Assembly: GCF_023706045.1 (NCBI RefSeq)
Contig: NZ_BQYL01000001.1
Span: forward strand, 496,001-560,000
Direction of reading: 5' to 3'
DNA: 64,000 bases
DNA from: Kangiella sp. TOML190
GTDB lineage: Bacteria; Pseudomonadota; Gammaproteobacteria; Enterobacterales; Kangiellaceae
Both the position numbers and the translations under genes were made by a program. This document shows, one piece after another, positions 1 to 8,076 of the stretch. The notes under the pieces were generated by a model. It was not told the DNA's origin and did no database searches. It saw only the letters and a program-made list of their open reading frames with translations. How positions within the stretch are numbered: the stretch's first letter is position 1; every line of letters starts with the position of its first letter.

Positions 1-311
1 AGCCTCTTCTTGATTATACCGAGCAACTCGTTAGCGGTATGCAAGCCATCGCTAAGGAAAAAGGCGTTGCTTTTACCACCAATCATGTTGGCTCTATGTT
101 TGGCTACTTCTTTAGCGACACACCTAAAATTAGCCGTTATGCTCAAGTAGCCGCTGGCAACATGGATTATTTTAAAAGCTTCTATCATAAAATGCTGGAT
201 AACCATATCTATATGGCACCCTCTGCCTTTGAGGCTGGCTTTGTCTCTTTGCAGCATGGCGACAAAGAACTGGAACAAACCTTAGATAGTTTTAGCAAAT
301 CCCTTTTGTAA
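1..311 (+). CDS. hemL: Glutamate-1-semialdehyde 2,1-aminomutase, C-terminal part
   Basis: This is the 3' end of a gene that begins before the window; the open frame is already running at base 3 and ends with TAA at 309-311. The enzyme is a PLP-dependent aminomutase that converts glutamate-1-semialdehyde to 5-aminolevulinate, the first dedicated tetrapyrrole precursor in the C5 pathway, in the cytoplasm. The visible part has the family's C-terminal features: the NHVGSMFGYFF segment, and the YMAPSAFEAGFVS segment that is strongly conserved near the end of HemL. The PLP lysine lies upstream, outside the window. The ATG at 39 is an internal methionine and not the start. Confidence 0.93.
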   Translation, partial: PLLDYTEQLVSGMQAIAKEKGVAFTTNHVGSMFGYFFSDTPKISRYAQVAAGNMDYFKSFYHKMLDNHIYMAPSAFEAGFVSLQHGDKELEQTLDSFSKSLL

Positions 312-349
312 AATAATTAGACATAAATTTACAATTAGCCACTAGAGTC

Positions 350-390
350 TAATGCAAGCTTGCATTAAAATTTAATGCAAATTTGCATTA
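350..390. promoter_or_regulatory. Two tandem 18-bp perfect palindromes, probable operator pair
   Basis: TAATGCAAGCTTGCATTA at 350-367 and TAATGCAAATTTGCATTA at 373-390 are each perfectly self-complementary. They differ only in the central bases, and their centres are 23 bp apart. There is no T-tract and they are AT-rich, so an intrinsic terminator is unlikely. Two nearly identical dyads in front of a gene suggest paired sites for a dimeric repressor or activator. The second palindrome overlaps the first possible start codon (TTG at 383) of the following GGDEF gene. The regulator is unknown. Confidence 0.6.
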
Positions 391-2176
391 TTTGATTCTG
401 GTGAGCGCTATAAGCAATTCTGATGCTCAAGAAGCAAAAGGATTTACCAACTATTTGATTCTAGGCCTGATCTTAGTGATCTTAGGCTTGGCTAGTCATG
501 CCTACAATTTATACATCGCTTCCGAAAATGAACAGCTCAGCAATCAATACCAACAAGACTTTGCTCAATATCAGCGTGATAATGTCTACTTCTCACCGCT
601 CAACACCATCAATTGGATTGAAATTCGACAAAACGAAAATGGCTACTTTGTCACCAACCCCGATCTGATCAATGAACCTTCGCAATACAACCAAAATAGT
701 TTGCGCGCAACTCGTTACGCGGTAACCACCTTGGCGCAACTAAACGGCGTTGGGAACATCAGTGAGCAGACGGTGTTAGATTTCCTTGAGAGCCGTTACC
801 ATGAGTTTGAACAAAATAACGTCAAACTTGCCGGTTTTTCAACCCTAGAAAATACTGAAGTTGCGGTTCGCACTACCATGGACGCGATCCTGACGCTGAA
901 GCATTTGGATGCTTTTGATAAGTTAAACATTGATTGGGATGCAGTACGCCGGTTTATTCTAAAGCACCAAAATTCTGATGGCGGCTTTTGGGATCCCCAT
1001 TATCCAAAATTTGGCACCACCTCTTGTTTAAAGTGTACCTCTTTTGCATTGCGCGCTTTAGGTGCTTTAAACGAGTTTGAGGGTAAACACTTCCCCAAAT
1101 CCTTCCAGCAAAAAGTTATTCATTACGTCAAAGCAAGCTGGGATAAAAATCGCGATGCCTATTCAGCTCGACTAGGAGTTGAAGCTGAAGATAGCTACGA
1201 TATTTTTCGTGCTTTTATTATTTTTTGGAATTTGACCAATGGTAATGCCGAACTAAAGCGCAACCTTGTTTTAGAGCAGTTCCCACTCGAATCGGTCGAG
1301 GAAACCTTACAAGCACACTTTATTACCAAGGATCGAGCCTATGCTCGTAAGTGGGATGCCCAATACCCGTCAATGAAAGCAACTCACCTGATGGTCTGGA
1401 TGTATTACAACTTGGGGATGCTCGATCGACTGGATAGAAATGGCATTATCGATTTTGTATTCATCAATGAAAAAAACCCCGGCGAATATGGCGGTGACAT
1501 TTATAACACCTACTCAGCCACGGGCATTTTGACCAAGCTGGATATCAATACTGAACCCTTAAGTCCACCGCAGGAACCTCAGCTACAACATTCGATACTG
1601 CCCAACTTTCTGCCTTATTTATTGTATATATTAGCTCTTGCGACAACCTTAATATATTTCAATAAAGACAAGCGTAAATTGATCGATAAAAACTTATTGC
1701 TGGAAAATAAAGCCTTTAAAGACAAGCTTACCGGACTCCACAACCGCGAATTTATTGAGCGCGCTTACCAATACCATCAAGAAACTGATGAAGTTTTAAG
1801 CCTGATCTTGATCGACATTGATAACTTCAAAGTCATCAATGACAACCATGGTCATTTGATCGGCGATAAGGTTTTGCAAGACTTTGCCAAGCTGTTACAA
1901 ACCAGTTTGCGCTCATCCGATACTTTAGCCCGCTGGGGTGGCGAAGAATTTGCATTGCTTTGCCCCTACACCGATATGAGCTCGGCGATAGTTCTAGCAG
2001 AAAAATTACGCGAAATTGTCGCTCTGGAAGATTTCGAAAACATAGGCAAATTGACGGCAAGTTTTGGTATCAGCGCCCGTGAGCAAGACGACTCTTGGAT
2101 GCAACTATTCGAGCGCGCTGATAAAGCGGTTTACCAATCCAAACAAGCTGGCCGAAACCAAGTTTCCCATATATAA
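383..2176 (+). CDS. Diguanylate cyclase with periplasmic terpenoid-cyclase-like (alpha/alpha toroid) region
   Basis: A 597-residue membrane protein. Residues 23-40 and 406-426 are hydrophobic membrane segments enclosing about 360 residues that should face the periplasm. That region resembles squalene-cyclase/prenyltransferase helical repeats: it has a QNSDGGFW motif at 196-203 and a second glycine-rich motif, GEYGGDIYNTYSA, at 367-379. The C-terminus is a GGDEF domain with the active-site GGEEF at 519-523, preceded five residues earlier by an RxxD inhibitory site (RSSD, 510-513), so it should make c-di-GMP from GTP with product inhibition. The TTG at 383 lies inside a palindrome; a GTG at 401 is an alternative start, and neither has a good ribosome binding site. 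The cyclase assignment is firm. The toroid fold is inferred from motifs, and no cyclase activity is claimed for it. Confidence 0.85.
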   Translation: MHYLILVSAISNSDAQEAKGFTNYLILGLILVILGLASHAYNLYIASENEQLSNQYQQDFAQYQRDNVYFSPLNTINWIEIRQNENGYFVTNPDLINEPSQYNQNSLRATRYAVTTLAQLNGVGNISEQTVLDFLESRYHEFEQNNVKLAGFSTLENTEVAVRTTMDAILTLKHLDAFDKLNIDWDAVRRFILKHQNSDGGFWDPHYPKFGTTSCLKCTSFALRALGALNEFEGKHFPKSFQQKVIHYVKASWDKNRDAYSARLGVEAEDSYDIFRAFIIFWNLTNGNAELKRNLVLEQFPLESVEETLQAHFITKDRAYARKWDAQYPSMKATHLMVWMYYNLGMLDRLDRNGIIDFVFINEKNPGEYGGDIYNTYSATGILTKLDINTEPLSPPQEPQLQHSILPNFLPYLLYILALATTLIYFNKDKRKLIDKNLLLENKAFKDKLTGLHNREFIERAYQYHQETDEVLSLILIDIDNFKVINDNHGHLIGDKVLQDFAKLLQTSLRSSDTLARWGGEEFALLCPYTDMSSAIVLAEKLREIVALEDFENIGKLTASFGISAREQDDSWMQLFERADKAVYQSKQAGRNQVSHI

Positions 2177-2276
2177 ATTAGCCGCAAGTGCAAGCTTAAG
2201 ATCCTCTGCCTAAGATTGGCGGCTGGGTTGAAATGTGCTTAAATAAGGCATTATTTTTCAGACAATTCAAATCGCT

Positions 2277-3065
2277 ATGCAACTTTCTTTAAAAGGTAAA
2301 CGGGCACTCGTTTGTGGCTCAAGTCAAGGCATGGGCAAGTCCATCGCCGTTCAATTAGCTGCCCAAGGCGCCAACGTGGTATTGCTCGCCCGCAATCGAG
2401 CCAGTTTGGATGAAGTCCGAGCAGAACTCGATACTAGCCAGAACCAAAGCCACGATATTTTATTAGCCGATTTCGCCTATCCGGAGCAAGTCAAAGCCTC
2501 AGTCAGCGATTATTTAGAGTCGGGAAAAACCATCCAGATTTTGATCAACAACACGGGCGGTCCTGCGCCTGGCCCAGCCCATACCGCTGAAACTGAAAGC
2601 TTCTTAGCAGCCTTTAATCAACATCTGGTGTGTAATCACGAATTAATGAAGTTGTTACTGCCCGGTATGCAGCAAGCTCAATACGGGCGTATCGTGAATG
2701 TGATTTCGACCTCGGTTAAACAACCTCTACATGGCCTTGGAGTTTCCAATACGGTGCGCGGTGCTGTGGCCAATTGGGCTAAAACTTTGGCTAACGAGTT
2801 GGGTCAATTTAATATCACCGTTAATAACGTTTTACCCGGTGCTACCAACACCGTACGTTTAGAAAGCATTATCGAAAACAAAGCTAAGAAACAGGGAGTT
2901 TCGATTGAAAAAATGGAGCAAGAAGAAAAGTCCATCATTCCAATGAAGCGCTTTGGCGAACCCGAAGAATTTGCCAATGCGGTTGGCTTCTTATGCTCGC
3001 CCGCAGCCAGCTATATTACCGGCGTAAACTTGCCAGTCGATGGCGGCCGAACCTCTTGTTTATAA
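2277..3065 (+). CDS. SDR-family protein lacking the usual Tyr/Lys catalytic pair
   Basis: A 262-residue short-chain dehydrogenase/reductase-type protein. The Rossmann motif GSSQGMG is at 14-20 and the NNTGG motif at 91-95. The position of the catalytic serine is S144. The classic YxxxK 13 residues later is replaced by S157 and R161 (SNTVR), so the standard proton-relay chemistry looks impaired or altered. The gene precedes the aminomuconate-semialdehyde dehydrogenase on the same strand (75-bp gap), which suggests a role in the same catabolic pathway, but its substrate is unknown. FabG-like annotation would be misleading given the missing Tyr and Lys. Confidence 0.85.
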   Translation: MQLSLKGKRALVCGSSQGMGKSIAVQLAAQGANVVLLARNRASLDEVRAELDTSQNQSHDILLADFAYPEQVKASVSDYLESGKTIQILINNTGGPAPGPAHTAETESFLAAFNQHLVCNHELMKLLLPGMQQAQYGRIVNVISTSVKQPLHGLGVSNTVRGAVANWAKTLANELGQFNITVNNVLPGATNTVRLESIIENKAKKQGVSIEKMEQEEKSIIPMKRFGEPEEFANAVGFLCSPAASYITGVNLPVDGGRTSCL

Positions 3066-3140
3066 GCAAACCCTATTTGAATACAACAGCCTTGAGCCAA
3101 GCTAGCTATAAGCCCTTAGGCTCAACTGAGTAAAACTCTC

Positions 3141-4583
3141 ATGCAAAAAATTCATAATTACATTAATGGTGAAATCGTCGCTCCCGCAGCTGGCAATTAT
3201 CTTGATAATGTGGAACCAGCGACCGGTCAAATTTATAGTCTGATCGCCAATTCTGATGAACAGGATCTGGAACAAGCCGTAGCCGCGGCCGAAGCTGCTA
3301 AGAATCATTGGGGCAATAGTTCGTTAGAAAAACGTGCTGAGATTTTATGTCGTTTGGCGGACTTAATTGATGCCAACGCTGATGAACTGGCTAAAGCTGA
3401 AGCCGTCGATAATGGTAAAGCGATCACCTTTGCCAAGGCCGTCGATATCTACCGCTCCTCTGCTAATATTCGCTTTTTTGCCCATGCCGCCACCCAGTTT
3501 TCCAGCGAAAGTCATGCTATGGGTGATGTGGCCATTAACTATACTTTGCGCGATCCGATAGGGATTGTCGGCTGTATTTCTCCTTGGAATTTTCCTTTGT
3601 ATTTATTTACTTGGAAAATTGCGCCAGCACTGGCCAGCGGCAATGCGGTGATTGCAAAACCATCTGAAATCACTCCCATGACCGCTTATTTATTCTCTAA
3701 ACTTTGCATCGAAGCTGGACTGCCTAAAGGGGTTTTGAATATTCTGCATGGCACAGGAGCTGCCATTGGCGGCCCCATCACTAGCCACCCTAAAATTAAA
3801 GCGATCAGCTTTACTGGCGGCTCAGCAACCGGTGCTCATATTGCTAAAGTCACGGCAGGAATGTTCAAAAAGCTATCGTTAGAACTTGGCGGTAAAAACC
3901 CAACGTTGGTCTTTGCCGATTGTGACTTTGAAGAAACCGTCAATGAAGTGGTACGTGCAGCCTTTTCGAATCAAGGGCAAATTTGCCTGTGTGGCTCGAG
4001 AATTTATATTGAACGTTCGATTTATGACAAATTCAAAGCGGCTTTTGTAGAAAAAGTCTCGCAGCTAAAAATTGGCGATCCTTTGGATGAAACCACCCAA
4101 CATGGCGCGACCGTTTCGCAAAGCCACATGGATAAAATCCTATCTTATATTGAATTAGCGCAGCAGGAAGGTGGCACCATTTTAACGGGCGGCAAACGTC
4201 ATTTAATGGATGGTCGCTGTAAAAAGGGTTTCTTTATTGAGCCTACAGTTATCGAAGGTTTGGATAATCAATGCCGCACCAATCAAGAAGAAATTTTTGG
4301 CCCTATTTGTACTTTAATGCCGTTTGATACCGAGCAAGAAGCGCTTGAACTCGCCAACGGCACTCAATATGGCTTGGCATCCAGTGTTTGGACCAATGAT
4401 TTAAAGCGCGCCCACCGAGTCGCCAAACAGATCGAAGCTGGCATTGTTTGGATCAACTGCTGGCTACTACGCGATTTACGCACCCCCTTTGGTGGCGTTA
4501 AATCATCCGGTGTCGGACGCGAAGGCGGCCTTGAAGCCATGCGCTTTTTTACCGAACCGAAAAATGTTTGTGTGAAGTATTAA
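3141..4583 (+). CDS. nbaE: 2-aminomuconate-6-semialdehyde dehydrogenase (ALDH family)
   Basis: A 480-residue NAD-dependent aldehyde dehydrogenase of the ALDH8A1/2-hydroxymuconic-semialdehyde group. Visible residues are the oxyanion Asn in SPWNFP (N150), the general base Glu in LELGGK (E248) and the catalytic Cys in NQGQIC (C282). The C-terminal WLLRDLRTPFGG segment (R444, R447) and an Arg near 111 resemble the substrate-carboxylate arginines described for aminomuconate-semialdehyde dehydrogenase. It would oxidise 2-aminomuconate semialdehyde to 2-aminomuconate, between the ACMS decarboxylase (9419) and the deaminase (8433) of the same region. Hydroxymuconic-semialdehyde dehydrogenase is the close alternative; the kynurenine-pathway neighbours favour the amino substrate. 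Confidence 0.85.
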   Translation: MQKIHNYINGEIVAPAAGNYLDNVEPATGQIYSLIANSDEQDLEQAVAAAEAAKNHWGNSSLEKRAEILCRLADLIDANADELAKAEAVDNGKAITFAKAVDIYRSSANIRFFAHAATQFSSESHAMGDVAINYTLRDPIGIVGCISPWNFPLYLFTWKIAPALASGNAVIAKPSEITPMTAYLFSKLCIEAGLPKGVLNILHGTGAAIGGPITSHPKIKAISFTGGSATGAHIAKVTAGMFKKLSLELGGKNPTLVFADCDFEETVNEVVRAAFSNQGQICLCGSRIYIERSIYDKFKAAFVEKVSQLKIGDPLDETTQHGATVSQSHMDKILSYIELAQQEGGTILTGGKRHLMDGRCKKGFFIEPTVIEGLDNQCRTNQEEIFGPICTLMPFDTEQEALELANGTQYGLASSVWTNDLKRAHRVAKQIEAGIVWINCWLLRDLRTPFGGVKSSGVGREGGLEAMRFFTEPKNVCVKY

Positions 4584-4607
4584 GCTTTAATACTATCAGT
4601 AGATATG

Positions 4608-4685
4608 GACTCCTGCTTTCGCAGGAGTTTCTATTTTTTAGGCCAGCGATAATTTTCAAGAAATTCCTGCGAAAGCAGGAATCCA
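4608..4685. repeat. Left copy of a 78-79 bp direct repeat with internal inverted repeat
   Basis: The unit contains TCCTGCTTTCGCAGGA at its left end and its partner TTCCTGCGAAAGCAGGAA at its right end, joined by an AT-rich spacer. It is nearly identical to the copy at 5015-5093, with one T length difference and two G/A or C/T changes. Between the two copies lies only the GIY-YIG gene. The CCTGCGAAAGCAGG core is of the REP/dRS3-like type common in proteobacterial intergenic DNA. Confidence 0.85.
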
Positions 4686-4703
4686 AAGCCCTATGATTTA
4701 ATA

Positions 4704-4994
4704 CTAACTAAGAATATCCGAATATAAATCATTCCAACCAGAATTATTCTTCTCTATCAATTCTATCTTCCAAGCACGCTTCCACTTTTTTAATTGCAGC
4801 TCTCTAAGAAATGCTTCTTGTAAATCATCATAGATTTCATAATAAACCAGACTTTTTACTCTGTATTTTTTTGTAAAGCCGTCAATAAGCCCCTGCTTAT
4901 GCTCATAAACTCTTTTAATTAAATTACTGGTAGCTCCCACATACAAGGTACCCTGATATTTTGAAGCTAAAATATAAACGTATCCCTGTCTCAT
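4704..4994 (-). CDS. Small GIY-YIG nuclease-domain protein
   Basis: A 96-residue single-domain GIY-YIG protein of the YhbQ/UvrC-N-like group. The first motif is YVYIL at residues 5-9 and the second LYVGA at 17-21; the family Arg and Glu/His lie in LIKRVYEHK (about 24-32). This is the usual length for the stand-alone family. It lies between two direct copies of a 78-79 bp repeat, reads on the opposite strand to its plus-strand neighbour nbaE, and separates nbaE from the rest of the kynurenine genes. Families of this type are often found beside repeats of this kind. A role in repeat or element mobility is possible but not shown; DNA repair or processing is the other option. Confidence 0.85.
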   Translation of the reverse strand: MRQGYVYILASKYQGTLYVGATSNLIKRVYEHKQGLIDGFTKKYRVKSLVYYEIYDDLQEAFLRELQLKKWKRAWKIELIEKNNSGWNDLYSDILS

Positions 4995-5014
4995 TCTATA
5001 AACTCTTAGCCATA

Positions 5015-5093
5015 GACTCCTGCTTTCGCAGGAGTTTCTATTTTTTTAGACCAGTGATAATTTTCAAGAAATTCCTGCGAAAGCAGGAATCCA
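5015..5093. repeat. Right copy of the 78-79 bp direct repeat
   Basis: Same orientation and nearly the same sequence as 4608-4685, again with TCCTGCTTTCGCAGGA on the left and TTCCTGCGAAAGCAGGAA on the right. It sits between the start of the GIY-YIG gene (4994) and the 3' end of the DUF885 gene (5100). The inverted halves can fold into one long stem, or each half into its own short hairpin. Confidence 0.85.
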
Positions 5094-5099
5094 CAAAAG

Positions 5100-7010
5100 C
5101 TATTTAGACTTACTAGCAATCCACTTATCAATTTTCGCATTCAACACCGCCATAGGAACGGCGCCGCCCAATAAAATCAAATCGTGAAATTCTTTTGGGT
5201 CAAATTTATCGCCTAGCGCCTTGCGAGCCTTTGCGCGTTGATTCACAAGATTGATCATGCCTAATTTATAACCCAAAGCTTGCCCCGGCCAAGTCATATA
5301 GCGCTCGATTTCCGCTACTACGTCCGACTGAGCCGTACCAGTAGTCTCTGCCATATATTGAATCGCTTCTTCGCGACTCCATTTTTTAGCATGCAAGCCA
5401 GTATCCACTACTAAGCGCACCGCCCTAAACAGCTCAGCTTTAAGTCGTCCTAAATCGCCAAAGGGATCATTCTCGTACATGCCCATTTCCCAAGCGACCA
5501 ATTCGGAATAAAGCGCCCAACCTTCCACATAGGCATTATAAGGCGCAAGGCGGCGCAACAATGGCAAATCATCTTGCGCCATGTTCAACGCAATTTGCCA
5601 ATGGTGACCTGGATTGGCTTCATGATAAGTCAGTGTTTTTAAATCAAATTTTGGGTTAGCCTTCATATCGCGAAGATTAATCCAGTAAATTCCGGGCTGC
5701 GAGCCATCTAAGGATGGATTGGTATATTGGCCACCTGGCGCACCTTCTTGGCGCTCCACTGGAATACGACGAACTTCAACATCATAAGGTGGCTTGGTTG
5801 CAAATTGCTCTGGCATACGCTCGTTAATTTCTTCAATCTGCGCATTCAAATCATCCAATAATTGCTGTCGCCCCGCATCTGAATCTTCGTACAAGAAACG
5901 TGGTTCATCGTTTAATTGCGCCATGCGCGCACCAACCGAGCCATCTTCGTAGCCATTGGCTGTTAAAATCGCGTCCATTTCCGTGGTAATTCTTGCAACT
6001 TCCGCTAGACCGACCTCATGAATTTCCTCTGGCGACATGTCCGTATCGCCGAGCTGTCTCACCGCTTCGGCATAATAAGCCGCGCCATTGGGTTGTGCCC
6101 AAATCCCTGACTCGGTAGTTGCCTTATCCGATAAAGACTGCATAGTTTTAGCCAAATTTTGATAAGCCGGATAAACCACTTCTGCCATCAATTGATTCGC
6201 CTTAGCTAATAGCTTGGTTTTCTGATCGGCATCCATCGCTAACTGCTCAACTTTACTACTAAAGCTACTCACCAACGAATGCTCTTCTGGCGCTGCTTTA
6301 GTAAAACCCTTTAAAAATTTTAGCGCACCCCCAATGACCACTTTCGGCGGGATCCAACCTTTTTCAGCATCCGCTATGACCTTTTGGTTTACGCTAGCAA
6401 TCACTTCGTCAAACTGAGCCAGTCGCGCCAAGTAGTCTTCTGCGTCTTTGACTGTTTTGATTGGGTGGTTATTAGCCAGCATATTGGGTACATCAATCGC
6501 GGGACCATTAATTTGATTGACCACAAAAGCCGACTGCCCCATCCAAGAATCAATATAACCGATATCAAAGCTCGGCTCACCAGAGTAATATCGCGCAATG
6601 GAAGCCATAACTTGACGATTTTCATCCACTTTGGCATCGCTAAACTTCATACCCTTCAGCTGTTTAGCATATTCCGCTAATTCAGTGCGTAATTCCGCTT
6701 CGGCTTCCGGCGAAAAGCGCGCTATTCGATCATTAAAATAACCACCAGCATCCGCCTCAGAGACCCCAAAAGCGGTAGCGCTTAGCGGTCGCGCCTTTAA
6801 TAAAGCCACCGTCGTTTTCTGGAAAATATCCTTGAGTTTATCCAGTTGCTGTTTTTCATCCTGCTGCGCCTTTACTGTCGCCTCATCAACCACTTTCACT
6901 TCTTGAGTTTCAACCACTTGCACCGGTTGTTGCGGCTGGCTGGCTTCTTGTTCACAAGCAACGAGTGTCAAAGCAGCAGTCACTGCCATAGCGATGGTCT
7001 TTTTATTCAT
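5100..7010 (-). CDS. DUF885-family metallopeptidase-like lipoprotein
   Basis: A 636-residue protein with a lipoprotein signal (LVAC, acylated Cys19), so it is probably anchored in the outer or inner membrane facing the periplasm. Residues after about 50 match the DUF885 family. The family's HEANPGHH signature is at 463-470, resembling a zinc-metallopeptidase HExxH-type site, and EGWALYSE follows at 496-503. The family is presumed to be peptidases but the substrate is unknown. The gene is transcribed alone on the minus strand, divergent from yajQ. Confidence 0.88.
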   Translation of the reverse strand: MNKKTIAMAVTAALTLVACEQEASQPQQPVQVVETQEVKVVDEATVKAQQDEKQQLDKLKDIFQKTTVALLKARPLSATAFGVSEADAGGYFNDRIARFSPEAEAELRTELAEYAKQLKGMKFSDAKVDENRQVMASIARYYSGEPSFDIGYIDSWMGQSAFVVNQINGPAIDVPNMLANNHPIKTVKDAEDYLARLAQFDEVIASVNQKVIADAEKGWIPPKVVIGGALKFLKGFTKAAPEEHSLVSSFSSKVEQLAMDADQKTKLLAKANQLMAEVVYPAYQNLAKTMQSLSDKATTESGIWAQPNGAAYYAEAVRQLGDTDMSPEEIHEVGLAEVARITTEMDAILTANGYEDGSVGARMAQLNDEPRFLYEDSDAGRQQLLDDLNAQIEEINERMPEQFATKPPYDVEVRRIPVERQEGAPGGQYTNPSLDGSQPGIYWINLRDMKANPKFDLKTLTYHEANPGHHWQIALNMAQDDLPLLRRLAPYNAYVEGWALYSELVAWEMGMYENDPFGDLGRLKAELFRAVRLVVDTGLHAKKWSREEAIQYMAETTGTAQSDVVAEIERYMTWPGQALGYKLGMINLVNQRAKARKALGDKFDPKEFHDLILLGGAVPMAVLNAKIDKWIASKSK

Positions 7011-7087
7011 TCTTCTACCATTGAGTTATTTAAAGTGTCCTGATTATTACCAATCTGCCAGAGTTTGTCATCCAACTGGTTGCCATT

Positions 7088-7116
7088 TTACCCATTGGTT
7101 ATTTTTGGCATATAAT
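7088..7116 (+). promoter_or_regulatory. Candidate sigma-70 promoter for yajQ
   Basis: A perfect TATAAT is at 7111-7116, 31 bp before the yajQ ATG. The hexamer 17 bp upstream (TTACCC, 7088-7093) matches the -35 consensus only partly. No other strong -10 element is seen in the 137-bp gap between the divergent genes. Confidence 0.45.
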
Positions 7117-7147
7117 CGTGCCAATTCATTTATAGACGAGAAAACTT

Positions 7148-7633
7148 ATGCCTTCTTTTGATATTGTTTCTGAAGTGGATAAACACGAAATCACCAATGT
7201 AGTGGATAATGCCAATCGCGAACTTAGTACTCGCTTCGACTTTCGCGGCGTTGACGCTAGCTTTGAACTGAATGATGATGCGGTAAAAATCACCGCCGAA
7301 GCTGACTTTCAAGTGGAGCAAATGGTCGACATGCTCTACAAATGCTGCGTCAAGCGCAATATCGATACCGCAGCATTGGATATTACAGAAGAAGCCACTC
7401 ATTCGGGTAAGACATTCTTTAAAACTGCAACTTTCAAACAAGGTATCGAAAAAGACATGGCGAAAAAAATCGTCAAGACCATTAAAGAAGCCAAAATGAA
7501 AGTTCAAGCTGCCATTCAAGGCGACGAAGTACGCGTCACTGGCAAAAAACGCGACGACCTACAAAGCGCTATCGCATTACTTAAAAGCGCAGAGCTCGGC
7601 CAGCCGTTTCAGTTTAAGAACTTTAGGGATTAA
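7148..7633 (+). CDS. yajQ: YajQ-family cyclic-di-GMP/nucleotide-binding protein
   Basis: A 161-residue protein matching YajQ over its whole length, beginning [11 protein letters not shown], with the conserved RFDFRG segment near residues 29-34 and the [15 protein letters not shown] segment near 107-121. YajQ proteins have two ferredoxin-like domains and bind nucleotides or c-di-GMP; in Xanthomonas a homologue is a c-di-GMP receptor acting with a transcription factor. That effector role is family knowledge and is not shown here. The window also encodes two diguanylate cyclases. A TATAAT box lies 31 bp upstream. Confidence 0.92.
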   Translation: MPSFDIVSEVDKHEITNVVDNANRELSTRFDFRGVDASFELNDDAVKITAEADFQVEQMVDMLYKCCVKRNIDTAALDITEEATHSGKTFFKTATFKQGIEKDMAKKIVKTIKEAKMKVQAAIQGDEVRVTGKKRDDLQSAIALLKSAELGQPFQFKNFRD

Positions 7634-7638
7634 ATAAT

Positions 7639-8076
7639 ATGGATATTTACTCTCTATTTTTTGGTGTCATTGGAACTATTGGAGTAATTGCCACTTTTCA
7701 TTACTCCAATAAAAAGAAGAGCGTTATAGAAAAAATGGATGATGTTCAGCGGGATATAAAACGAATAAAAAACTATTCGGCAGATAATAACAAAGAACTT
7801 ATTCGGGAAAGCTTTACAGCTGTGTTTTATTGCTTTTTTCTGATTAGTCTGCCCCTAGGACTTAAAATATTCATTCCTGTTATTTTACCGGTAGAAGTGT
7901 TAAACCCTTACTACGATATGGCTATTTCTACGTTAATGGCTATTGGTATATTAGGAGCTGCAGGTGTTTCATTTTATATGTTCAAACTACTAAAAAAGGT
8001 TAAAAAACCTAGACTTTCCATAAAAAAAGAAAAAGCTAAACTTAAATCATTGAAAAGCAAAAAGAAATCACTTTAA
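7639..8076 (+). CDS. Small three-helix membrane protein of unknown function
   Basis: I do not recognise this 145-residue protein. It has a hydrophobic segment at about 3-20, a charged, possibly coiled stretch at 27-50 (EKMDDVQRDIKRIK), two more membrane segments at about 58-84 and 93-115, and a very Lys-rich tail (118-145). It begins 5 bp after the yajQ stop codon, so it is probably co-transcribed with yajQ. Its composition is more AT-rich than that of its neighbours, which may indicate recent acquisition. No catalytic motif is visible. Confidence 0.65.
   Translation: MDIYSLFFGVIGTIGVIATFHYSNKKKSVIEKMDDVQRDIKRIKNYSADNNKELIRESFTAVFYCFFLISLPLGLKIFIPVILPVEVLNPYYDMAISTLMAIGILGAAGVSFYMFKLLKKVKKPRLSIKKEKAKLKSLKSKKKSL

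Noticed and set aside
4608-5093. CRISPR-like repeats
   Set aside because: Only two long units flanking a gene, with internal inverted repeats, and no spacer array or cas gene.
7130-7519. 129-residue antisense ORF over yajQ
   Set aside because: Phe-rich mirror of the yajQ frame; no supporting signal.
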